From: Hominifimenecus microfluidus
GTDB lineage: Bacteria > Bacillota > Clostridia > Lachnospirales > Lachnospiraceae
Direction of reading: 5' to 3'
Length of the DNA stretch: 64,000 nt
Assembly (NCBI GenBank): GCA_020687485.1
Contig: JAJEQR010000001.1
Span: 1 to 64,000 of the forward strand
Positions within the stretch are counted from its first letter, which is position 1, and each line of letters starts with the position of its first letter. The position numbers and the translations under genes are program-made. Below the pieces are notes generated by a model. That model was given only the letters and a program-made list of their open reading frames with translations, was not told the origin of the DNA and made no database searches. Shown here piece after piece: positions 49,534-57,382 of this stretch.

Positions 49534-50943
49534 ATGGGCGGTTTTTTTGGAGTTGCATCCAGAGAAGATTGTGTGTTTGACCTGTTCTTCGGTACAGACT
49601 ACCACTCTCACCTGGGAACCCGAAGAGGCGGACTCGCAGTATACGGAAAGAAGAAAGGTTTCGATCGAGCCATACATAACATCGAGAACTCGCCCTTCCG
49701 TACCAAATTTGAGAAAGATATTCATGAGATGGAGGGCAATCTCGGCATCGGATGTATCTCCGATTTCGAACCCCAGCCTCTGATTGTACGCTCTCATCAC
49801 GGAACCTACGCGATCACGACGGTCGGCAAAATCAACAATGCCGATGCCATCACGGAGATGCTTTTTGCGAACAATCACTCGCACTTTCTGGAAATGAGTG
49901 GCGGCGATATCAACCCGACTGAGCTCGTGGCATCTGTAATTAACCAGAAGGAGAACCTGGTCGATGGCATCCGTTACGCGCAGGAACTGATCGACGGCTC
50001 CATGACCATCCTACTGCTGACTCCCCGCGGCATCTACGCCGCCAGAGACCGCATGGGCCGCACACCTGTCGTTCTCGGTCACAAGGACGGCGCTTACTGT
50101 GCCTGCTTCGAGAGCTATTCATTCCTGAATCTCGGCTATACACTCTACAAGGAGCTCGGCCCCGGCGAGATCGTATTCTTCGATGCCGATCACGTACAAC
50201 CGCTGGTAAAGCCCGGCGATAAGATGAAGATCTGCACCTTCCTGTGGATCTACTATGGCTACCCGTCCGCATCCTATGAGGGCATGAGCGTGGAGCAGAT
50301 GCGCTACAACTGCGGCGCCGCTCTGGCGAAGCGTGATAACGTGCATCCCGATATCGTAGCCGGTGTTCCGGATTCCGGTACCGCGCACGCTGTCGGCTAT
50401 GCGAACGAGTCCGGCATCCCGTTCTCCCGTCCTTTTATTAAATATACGCCGACCTGGCCCCGTTCCTTCATGCCGACGATTCAGAGCAAGCGCAACCTGA
50501 TCGCCAAGATGAAGATGATCCCGGTTCATGATCTGATCAAGGACAAGAGCCTTCTTCTGATCGATGATTCGATCGTGCGCGGTACGCAGCTGCGCGAGAC
50601 GACAGAGTTCCTGTATCAGAGCGGCGCGAAGGAGGTTCATATCCGTCCGGCATGTCCTCCTCTGTTATTCGGCTGCAAGTACCTGAACTTCTCTCGTTCC
50701 ACCTCCGACATGGATCTGATCACCCGCCGCGTGATTCAGAATCTCGAAGGCAAGGATGTCAGCGATGAAGTGCTGAAGAAGTATGCCGATCCGGATTCCG
50801 AAGAGTATGCAAATATGATTGAGGAGATCCGCAAGGAACTGAACTTTACTTCCCTTCGTTATCATCGTCTGGATGATATGCTGAATGCGGTTGGCATCGA
50901 TCCCGATAAGCTCTGCACCTACTGCTGGAATGGAGAAGAGTAA
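49534..50943 (+). CDS. PurF-like amidophosphoribosyltransferase paralogue lacking the N-terminal Cys
   Basis: A 469-residue protein homologous to glutamine-PRPP amidotransferase. The N-terminal Ntn-hydrolase fold is recognisable (MGGFFGVASREDC, YHSHLGTRRGGLAVYG, RDRMGRTPVVLG), but the residue after Met is Gly instead of the catalytic Cys. The phosphoribosyltransferase domain keeps the PRPP loop LLLIDDSIVRGTQLRE (about 347-362). Cysteines in RPACPPLLFGCKY and the C-terminal CTYC could hold a [4Fe-4S] cluster as in Bacillus PurF. The start is set by AGGAGGG 8 nt upstream. It stands alone and is probably not the purine-pathway PurF; an ammonia-using or regulatory role is inferred. Confidence 0.88.
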   Translation: MGGFFGVASREDCVFDLFFGTDYHSHLGTRRGGLAVYGKKKGFDRAIHNIENSPFRTKFEKDIHEMEGNLGIGCISDFEPQPLIVRSHHGTYAITTVGKINNADAITEMLFANNHSHFLEMSGGDINPTELVASVINQKENLVDGIRYAQELIDGSMTILLLTPRGIYAARDRMGRTPVVLGHKDGAYCACFESYSFLNLGYTLYKELGPGEIVFFDADHVQPLVKPGDKMKICTFLWIYYGYPSASYEGMSVEQMRYNCGAALAKRDNVHPDIVAGVPDSGTAHAVGYANESGIPFSRPFIKYTPTWPRSFMPTIQSKRNLIAKMKMIPVHDLIKDKSLLLIDDSIVRGTQLRETTEFLYQSGAKEVHIRPACPPLLFGCKYLNFSRSTSDMDLITRRVIQNLEGKDVSDEVLKKYADPDSEEYANMIEEIRKELNFTSLRYHRLDDMLNAVGIDPDKLCTYCWNGEE

Positions 50944-51000
50944 GTAACGCAGGCAAAATTGAGCCGGTACTCTGAATTGCTATATAAGAATCATTAATCA

Positions 51001-51042
51001 AAAAATCCTCCGCTTCCGGATTTCTCCGGGCGGAGGATTTTT
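51001..51042. terminator. Bidirectional terminator
   Basis: AAAAATCCTCCG...CGGAGGATTTTT stem with inner CCGG pairing, between the convergent PurF-like and second carB genes. Confidence 0.9.
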
Positions 51043-51070
51043 CTATTTACTTGCTTTTGCTATGTATGAT

Positions 51071-54000
51071 CTACTGAATCGCCTTGTGGAACTCCTGCAG
51101 AGAGTGTACCCCCTTCTGCGTGCAGTTCTTGTGCGCCTTGATACCTTCTACGGTCGCCTTGGCTGCTGCCATGGAGGTTACGTAGCAGATACGGCCCTTG
51201 ATCGCTGCCTTACGGATGTAGCTGTCATCAACCGCGCCTTTCTTGCCGGCGGGAGTATTGATGATCAGGTTTACTTCCTTGTTCGTGATCGCATCCAGAA
51301 CGTTCGGGCGTCCCTGACTCAGCTTGAAGATGCGGGTTACCGGGATGCCTTCCTTCTCGATCACATCGCAGGTACCACCGGTCGCAATCAGCTTGAAGCC
51401 GCACTCATGCAGGCTTCTTGCCAGCTCCGGAAGTTCGGATTTGTCTCTGTCGCTGATGCTGATCAGAGCCGTGCCTGACAGCGGAATCTTCGTCTGGGTG
51501 GCTTCCTGTGCCTTGAAGAACGCCTCTCCGAAGGTATCAGCCATGCCGAGTACCTCGCCAGTCGAGCGCATCTCCGGACCGAGAACCGGGTCAACCTCAG
51601 GGAACATATTGAACGGGAATACTGCTTCCTTTACGCCGCAGTGAGGGATGTTCTTGTCCTTCAGAGCCGGTACCGGGGAAGGATTTCCGGTCAGATCCAT
51701 GGTTACGATCTGGGTTGCCAGCTTCACCATGTTGATGTTGCATACCTTGGATACCAGCGGTACAGTACGGCTGGCACGGGGATTTGCCTCCAGTACATAT
51801 ACCACGCCGTCCTCGATCGCGTACTGCATGTTCATCAGGCCGCGCACATTCATCTCCTTCGCGATGCGCTTCGTGTAATCCTTGATCTGGGCCAGGTTAT
51901 CTGCCGGAATCGTCTGGGAAGGAAGTACACATGCGGAGTCTCCGGAGTGAACGCCGGCCAGCTCTACGTGCTCCATAACCGCAGGAACAAATACATTTTC
52001 GCCGTCACTGATTGCATCCGCCTCACACTCCAGCGCGTTGTGCAGGAAACGATCGATCAGGATCGGACGATCGGGAGTTACGCCAACGGCTGCATTCATA
52101 TAGAATCTCAGGCTCTCTTCATCATGAACCACTTCCATACCGCGTCCGCCCAGTACATAGGAAGGACGAACCATAACCGGGTAGCCGATGCGCTCCGCGA
52201 TGGCCAGCGCGTCATCCACAGTAACCGCCATACCGGATTCGGGCATAGGAATATGCAGCTTGTCCATCATCTCGCGGAACTCGTCACGGTCTTCTGCCAT
52301 GTCGATGGTCTCCGGCGTCGTACCCAGGATATTCACGCCGTTCGCCTTCAGAGCTGCCGCCAGGTTCAGAGGAGTCTGACCGCCAAACTGAGCAATAACG
52401 CCAACAGGCTTCTCTTTCTCATGAATGCTCAGTACGTCTTCCAGAGTCAGCGGCTCAAAGTACAGCTTATCAGAAGTATCGTAATCGGTAGATACCGTCT
52501 CCGGATTGCAGTTTACAATAATGGTCTCGAAGCCAAGTTCCTTCAGCGCAAATGCCGCGTGTACACAGCAATAGTCAAATTCGATACCCTGACCAATACG
52601 GTTCGGACCACCACCAAGGATCATAACCTTGGGCTTGTCGCTGGTCTTGCTCTTCTCGGTAATATGGTACGAAGAGTAGTAGTAAGCAGAATCCTTCGTA
52701 CCACTTACGTGTACCGGTTCCCACTCTTCCACAACGCCGATGGCCTTTCTTGCGTTGCGTACATCCGTCTCGGTTACATCCAGAATGCCTGCCAGGTAAC
52801 GATCGGAGAAGCCGTCCAGCTTCGCCTGCTTCAGCGCTTCCGCCGGAGGGACACTGCCCTTGTACTGCTTCAGAGACTCCTCTTCCTCTACCAGTTCCTT
52901 CATCTGCTCGATAAAGTAAGGCTTGATCTTCGTAAGCTCGAACAGTTCGTCTACCGTCGCGCCCTTTCTCAGAGCCTCATACATGATGAACTGACGCTCG
53001 CTGGTCGGAACATGCAGCTTATCCAGAAGCTCTTCTTTGGAAAGTTCGCCGAAGTTTTTCGCGCCGCCCAGACCATATCGTCCGGTCTCCAGGCTACGGA
53101 TCGCCTTCTGGAAAGCCTCCTTATAAGTCTTGCCAATGCTCATAACTTCGCCTACGGCGCGCATCTGCGTACCCAGCTTATCCTCTGCGCCCTTGAACTT
53201 CTCAAATGCCCAGCGTGCGAACTTAATTACAACATAATCGCCGTCCGGTACATACTTGTCGAGCGTACCGTACTTGCCGCACTCGATATCGCACAGATCC
53301 AGTCCTGCCGCCAGCATCGCGGATATCAGAGCGATCGGGAAACCGGTTGCCTTGGAAGCTAGTGCGGAAGAACGGGAGGTGCGGGGGTTAATCTCGATAA
53401 CAATAATACGTCCAGTCTCGGTATTGCGTGCGAACTGTACGTTCGTTCCGCCAATTACCTCGATCGCGTCAACAATCTTGTATGCCTGACGCTGCAGTTC
53501 CTTCTGTACATCCTCCGGAATCGTCAGCATCGGAGCGGAACAGAAGGAATCACCGGTATGTACGCCCAGCGGATCAATATTCTCGATAAAGCATACGGTA
53601 ATCATCTTGCCGGTCGCGTCACGGACAACTTCCAGCTCCAGCTCTTCCCAGCCAAGGATTGACTCCTCTACCAGTACCTGGCCGACCATGCTGGCCTGCA
53701 GACCTCTGGCAACAACCGTCTTCAGCTCCTCGGTATTGTATACCAGACCGCCGCCGGCGCCGCCCATGGTGTATGCCGGACGGATAACGACCGGATAGCC
53801 AAGCTTGTCTGCGATCGCCAGTGCTTCGTCTACCGTATAGGCAACTTCACTGCGTGCCATCTCGATGCCCAGAGACTCCATCGTCTTCTTGAACTCGATA
53901 CGATCCTCGCCTCTCTCAATTGCATCGATCTGTACGCCAATTACCTTTACGCCGTACTTGTCCAGAACACCGGCAGCCGCCAACTCGGAGCACAGGTTCA

Positions 54001-54286
54001 GGCCGGACTGACCGCCCAGGTTCGGAAGCAGGGCATCCGGACGCTCTTTGTCAATGATCTGGGTCAGGCGATCAACGTTCAACGGCTCGATATAGGTAAC
54101 ATCCGCTGTGGTCGGATCGGTCATGATCGTAGCCGGGTTGGAATTAACCAACACGATCTCATAGCCCAGCTTCTTCAGCGCCTTACACGCCTGTGTGCCG
54201 GAGTAGTCAAACTCACAGGCCTGTCCGATGATAATCGGGCCGGAGCCGATGATGAGCACTTTGTGAATGTCTTCTCGTTTCTTCAT
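51071..54286 (-). CDS. Carbamoyl-phosphate synthase large subunit (second, stand-alone copy)
   Basis: A 1071-residue CarB homologue with both ATP-grasp halves intact (GSGPIIIGQACEFDYSGTQA in the first, GGGPNRIGQGIEFDYCCVHA in the second), EINPRTSR and EANPRASR metal motifs, and a C-terminal MGS-like domain (about 935-1071). It differs clearly from the operon CarB at many positions, so it is an old paralogue and not a recent duplication. No carA is adjacent: the gene follows citXG by 60 bp and ends in a terminator. It may share CarA, may use free ammonia, or may be regulated for arginine rather than pyrimidine supply. GAGGGGG precedes the ATG. Confidence 0.92.
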   Translation of the reverse strand: MKKREDIHKVLIIGSGPIIIGQACEFDYSGTQACKALKKLGYEIVLVNSNPATIMTDPTTADVTYIEPLNVDRLTQIIDKERPDALLPNLGGQSGLNLCSELAAAGVLDKYGVKVIGVQIDAIERGEDRIEFKKTMESLGIEMARSEVAYTVDEALAIADKLGYPVVIRPAYTMGGAGGGLVYNTEELKTVVARGLQASMVGQVLVEESILGWEELELEVVRDATGKMITVCFIENIDPLGVHTGDSFCSAPMLTIPEDVQKELQRQAYKIVDAIEVIGGTNVQFARNTETGRIIVIEINPRTSRSSALASKATGFPIALISAMLAAGLDLCDIECGKYGTLDKYVPDGDYVVIKFARWAFEKFKGAEDKLGTQMRAVGEVMSIGKTYKEAFQKAIRSLETGRYGLGGAKNFGELSKEELLDKLHVPTSERQFIMYEALRKGATVDELFELTKIKPYFIEQMKELVEEEESLKQYKGSVPPAEALKQAKLDGFSDRYLAGILDVTETDVRNARKAIGVVEEWEPVHVSGTKDSAYYYSSYHITEKSKTSDKPKVMILGGGPNRIGQGIEFDYCCVHAAFALKELGFETIIVNCNPETVSTDYDTSDKLYFEPLTLEDVLSIHEKEKPVGVIAQFGGQTPLNLAAALKANGVNILGTTPETIDMAEDRDEFREMMDKLHIPMPESGMAVTVDDALAIAERIGYPVMVRPSYVLGGRGMEVVHDEESLRFYMNAAVGVTPDRPILIDRFLHNALECEADAISDGENVFVPAVMEHVELAGVHSGDSACVLPSQTIPADNLAQIKDYTKRIAKEMNVRGLMNMQYAIEDGVVYVLEANPRASRTVPLVSKVCNINMVKLATQIVTMDLTGNPSPVPALKDKNIPHCGVKEAVFPFNMFPEVDPVLGPEMRSTGEVLGMADTFGEAFFKAQEATQTKIPLSGTALISISDRDKSELPELARSLHECGFKLIATGGTCDVIEKEGIPVTRIFKLSQGRPNVLDAITNKEVNLIINTPAGKKGAVDDSYIRKAAIKGRICYVTSMAAAKATVEGIKAHKNCTQKGVHSLQEFHKAIQ

Positions 54287-54346
54287 ATATAGGTTCCCCC
54301 TCGTTTAAACTAATCAAGGTCTTTGTGTCATAAGTAAAACTCCGGT

Positions 54347-55726
54347 TCAGCCGTGCAGCTGCTCCAGATACCATAAAAAATAGAGGATCGCAAGAAGATC
54401 CGCGCATCCTCCGGGACTTACGTTCTTCTCTATGAAGAGCTCGTCCAGCCGGAATACATCCTCCTGCATAGGTGCGGTCCCCTGCGAAAGAAGTGCTGCC
54501 GCCTGCTGCTGCATCTGCTGCTGTACTTCCCGTCCGCCCCTCTTAATCATATTCGTATCTTCCACACGCGAAATCAGAAGCAACAGCGTCCACACACCGG
54601 CTTCCTCGAAGGTGCTGCCATCCGCAAGCTTCGCCTGAAAGAACGGCCATGCCGTCTCACGGATCGAAGCAAAACCGCTGGCCGCTTCCCCGCGAATCCC
54701 GGCAATGCCATAGGCAAGATACTGGCGCTCTCCCGCCGTCTTCCCGTCCGCTTCCGCGAAATCCGACTGCAGAGCCGGCTGTGCCGCGCGTCCTGAAGCA
54801 AGAAGAAGATCCTCTGCGCGCCAAGCCCCAGACTGACAGCTGCGCCATCCGCATACGCCGCACAGAATACCCAGTGAGAAAATCATGCCCTTGTGGGTAT
54901 TGATCCCATCCGTGGCGGAGAACATGGCCTGCTCGGCCTCCTGGCCTCTCGGTCTCAGCCACTGCAGAAGCTCCCCGGCCTCCGCACCGGCATGTTTCTC
55001 ACCGATCCGGAAGCAGTCGGCAAAGTAGCTCTCCAGCGCATGCGCGCTGGCTTCAAAAAGGGGCACATCCATATCCTGGTGCGCTCCGGTATTTCTTCGA
55101 TCCACCAGGCCGGGTTTCGGTGTCGTATAAACTTCCTGCAGAAGCGCCATCCGGCAAATCCGCCCGATCAGCGAAGGCGTCAGCCCTTCCCTGCGGAAGT
55201 ATGTAATCATCAGCTGTAAGGTCCGCTCCTGCAACTCGGCTACAGTGTGTGTCCGGCTTCTGGCACAGACAGCCGCCGTCTCCCCGCAGATCAGACAGCG
55301 GCGCGGCGGATAGCCGAACTCCTCACGGGAGACCTTGTTCCCACCCGAATCCAACACATCGATATCGAACAGGCGTCCCAGAGGATGCTCTTCCTCCAGG
55401 GCAGTGAGCACACGCTTTACCGCTCGACAGTCAGCGTCTATCAGGAAATATGCCTCCCAGCCCCAGGACGGCGTCAGCATCTCCTCCCGCCGAACAGCCA
55501 GCTGCGCCAATTCCAGACGGCTGCGGATCTCCCGCATACCGGCAAGAAACGTCTCCTCCGACAGGGGGTGTACCTTCACAGGCCCTGCCATATTCAATGT
55601 AAAACACACCAGTACGGGCGCTCCCTCTGACAGCAGACGGCGCTGCCTGATCGCGCGGGCTTCTCTCCCGTCCAGCATCTCAACGAGCGGAACCGAATGC
55701 CCCACAAGCCAGGGGGTTATATCCAT
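54347..55726 (-). CDS. citXG: CitX-CitG fusion: citrate lyase cofactor synthesis and transfer
   Basis: A 459-residue two-domain protein. The CitX part (about 1-170, MLDGREARAIRQRRLL, then a Cys pair in RRCLICGETAAVCARSRTH) attaches the phosphoribosyl-dephospho-CoA group to CitD. The CitG part (about 175-459, TPKPGLVDRRNTGAHQDMD and ATDGINTHKGMIFSLG) makes the 2'-(5''-triphosphoribosyl)-3'-dephospho-CoA precursor from ATP and dephospho-CoA. Having both in one chain channels the cofactor. It is about 10 kb from citDEF, with a TTGCCA-17-TATAAT promoter, and is followed by the second carB. Confidence 0.92.
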   Translation of the reverse strand: MDITPWLVGHSVPLVEMLDGREARAIRQRRLLSEGAPVLVCFTLNMAGPVKVHPLSEETFLAGMREIRSRLELAQLAVRREEMLTPSWGWEAYFLIDADCRAVKRVLTALEEEHPLGRLFDIDVLDSGGNKVSREEFGYPPRRCLICGETAAVCARSRTHTVAELQERTLQLMITYFRREGLTPSLIGRICRMALLQEVYTTPKPGLVDRRNTGAHQDMDVPLFEASAHALESYFADCFRIGEKHAGAEAGELLQWLRPRGQEAEQAMFSATDGINTHKGMIFSLGILCGVCGWRSCQSGAWRAEDLLLASGRAAQPALQSDFAEADGKTAGERQYLAYGIAGIRGEAASGFASIRETAWPFFQAKLADGSTFEEAGVWTLLLLISRVEDTNMIKRGGREVQQQMQQQAAALLSQGTAPMQEDVFRLDELFIEKNVSPGGCADLLAILYFLWYLEQLHG

Positions 55727-55769
55727 ATTCGTTCCTCCTTCATTCCGGTAAACATTCGGAATCTATTTT

Positions 55770-55798
55770 ATTATACCGCCATATAGTCTCTGTGGCAA
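55770..55798 (-). promoter_or_regulatory. Promoter of citXG
   Basis: TTGCCA (55798-55793), 17 bp, TATAAT (55775-55770) on the minus strand, directly after the gltBD terminator. Confidence 0.8.
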
Positions 55799-55800
55799 GC

Positions 55801-55837
55801 AAAAAAGACCACTCCCGAAAAAAAAGTGGTCTTTTTG
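55801..55837 (-). terminator. Terminator of gltB-gltD
   Basis: AAAAAGACCACT/AGTGGTCTTTTT perfect 12-bp stem with U-run on the minus strand, about 55 nt after the gltD stop codon. Confidence 0.88.
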
Positions 55838-55890
55838 TATGATATTGTTGATCGTATACTTTTTTATATCCCGTTTCGTGTGCTATTCGT

Positions 55891-57378
55891 TTACGCCAGA
55901 TTGGAATATCCCATCAGGTATGTGTCTACCTCTCGCGCCGTCTCACGGCCTTCACGGATCGCCCATACAACGAGAGATGCGCCCCTTCTCATATCGCCGG
56001 CGACGAATACATGTGGTACTGCCGTCTTATGAGAAGCCGGACAGGTTCCGGGAACATTTCCCTTCTTATCGGTATGAAGTCCGAAACTCTCTGCCAGTGC
56101 AGAGTCTGCACCGGTAAATCCGGCAGCGATCAGAACCATATCGCACTTCACTTCGAACTCGCTGCCCTCGATATCGCGTGTGATCTTCTTTCCTGTCGCT
56201 TCATCGATCACACGTTCCAGCTTTATGCCGATCGCAGCCTTCACCTTGCCGCCCTCATCCAGAACGAACTCCTTCACGCGAGTGGCATAACTTCTCGGAT
56301 CTTTGCCATATACGGCAACACATTCCTGCTGACCGTATCCGTCCTTCCGGACAACCGGAGGCTCCGGCCAGGGATTATCCGCCGCGCGGGTCAGCGGCTC
56401 TTCCTCCCGGCGCAGGAACTGCGTGATTTTCTTCGCGCCCTGGCGAACAGCAGTTCCGATGCAGTCATTCGCAGTATCACCACCTCCGATAACAAGCACC
56501 CGCTTGCCTTTCGCGTTCATAAAAGGATCCAGTTTTATCCCGTCCAGAAGACTCTTCGTACTCGCTGTCAGGTAAGGAACTGCAAAGCCGATTCCCTTTC
56601 CCTCTCTTCCGGGAACCGGAAGGTCCCGGGGAACCGGAGCTCCGCAGGCAAGGATGACGGCATCATACTGCTCCTCCAGCTGCTTCGGGGTAACATCCTT
56701 TCCGACGCATACGCCAGTCAGGAATTCCACACCATCCGCTTCCATGCGTACTCTGCGACGATCGATGACCCATTTTTCCAGCTTCATATTCGGAATGCCA
56801 TACATCAGCAGGCCGCCGATCCGGTCTTCTTTCTCAAGAACCGTGACGGAATGACCTCTGCGGTTCAGCTGATCGGCTACCGCCAATCCGGCAGGACCGG
56901 AACCAACGACAACCACCTTCTTACCGGTGCGAACCGTCGGCGGATGCGGATCCATCTTGCCGTTCGCGTAGCCCCACTCAATGATCGCAAGCTCATTATC
57001 GCGAACCGTTACTGCGCCCTTGTACAAGTTGCCGGTGCAGGCTTCCTCGCACAGGCCGGGGCATACGCGGGAGGTGAACTCCGGGAAATTGCTGGTCTTC
57101 ATCAGGCGATGAAAAGCCTGTTGATAATTGCCGCGATAGAGGAAATCATTCCATTCTGGAATCAGGTTGTTCAGAGGGCAGCCAACGGTACCTCCATCGA
57201 AATCCATACCTGCCTGGCAGAAGGGAACACCGCAGTCCGTACAGCGGCTGGCCTGCTCCCGGCGCTCCCGCTCCGGCAGAGGCTGATGGAACTCATTGTA
57301 GTGCTGAATGCGCTCCTCCGGTCTTTCCTCCCTGTTATTTTTTCTCTTATATTCCAAAAATCCAGTCGGTTTTCCCAT
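55891..57378 (-). CDS. gltD: Glutamate synthase small subunit
   Basis: A 495-residue FAD/Fe-S protein that passes electrons from NADPH to GltB. Low-potential Fe-S cluster cysteines are present in CTDCGVPFCQAG and in CPGLCEEACTG near residues 45-115. The FAD Rossmann motif GSGPAGLAVADQLNRRG (about 155-171) and the NADPH motif VIGGGDTANDC (about 285) follow, with AAGFTG near the C-terminus. The gene begins 4 bp after the gltB stop codon, so the subunits are made from one transcript. It ends at a strong terminator. Confidence 0.96.
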   Translation of the reverse strand: MGKPTGFLEYKRKNNREERPEERIQHYNEFHQPLPERERREQASRCTDCGVPFCQAGMDFDGGTVGCPLNNLIPEWNDFLYRGNYQQAFHRLMKTSNFPEFTSRVCPGLCEEACTGNLYKGAVTVRDNELAIIEWGYANGKMDPHPPTVRTGKKVVVVGSGPAGLAVADQLNRRGHSVTVLEKEDRIGGLLMYGIPNMKLEKWVIDRRRVRMEADGVEFLTGVCVGKDVTPKQLEEQYDAVILACGAPVPRDLPVPGREGKGIGFAVPYLTASTKSLLDGIKLDPFMNAKGKRVLVIGGGDTANDCIGTAVRQGAKKITQFLRREEEPLTRAADNPWPEPPVVRKDGYGQQECVAVYGKDPRSYATRVKEFVLDEGGKVKAAIGIKLERVIDEATGKKITRDIEGSEFEVKCDMVLIAAGFTGADSALAESFGLHTDKKGNVPGTCPASHKTAVPHVFVAGDMRRGASLVVWAIREGRETAREVDTYLMGYSNLA

Positions 57379-57382
57379 CGGA

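Noticed and set aside
51641..53362. Plus-strand open frame of about 570 codons
   Set aside because: Antisense to the second carB; no ribosome site, no recognisable domain.
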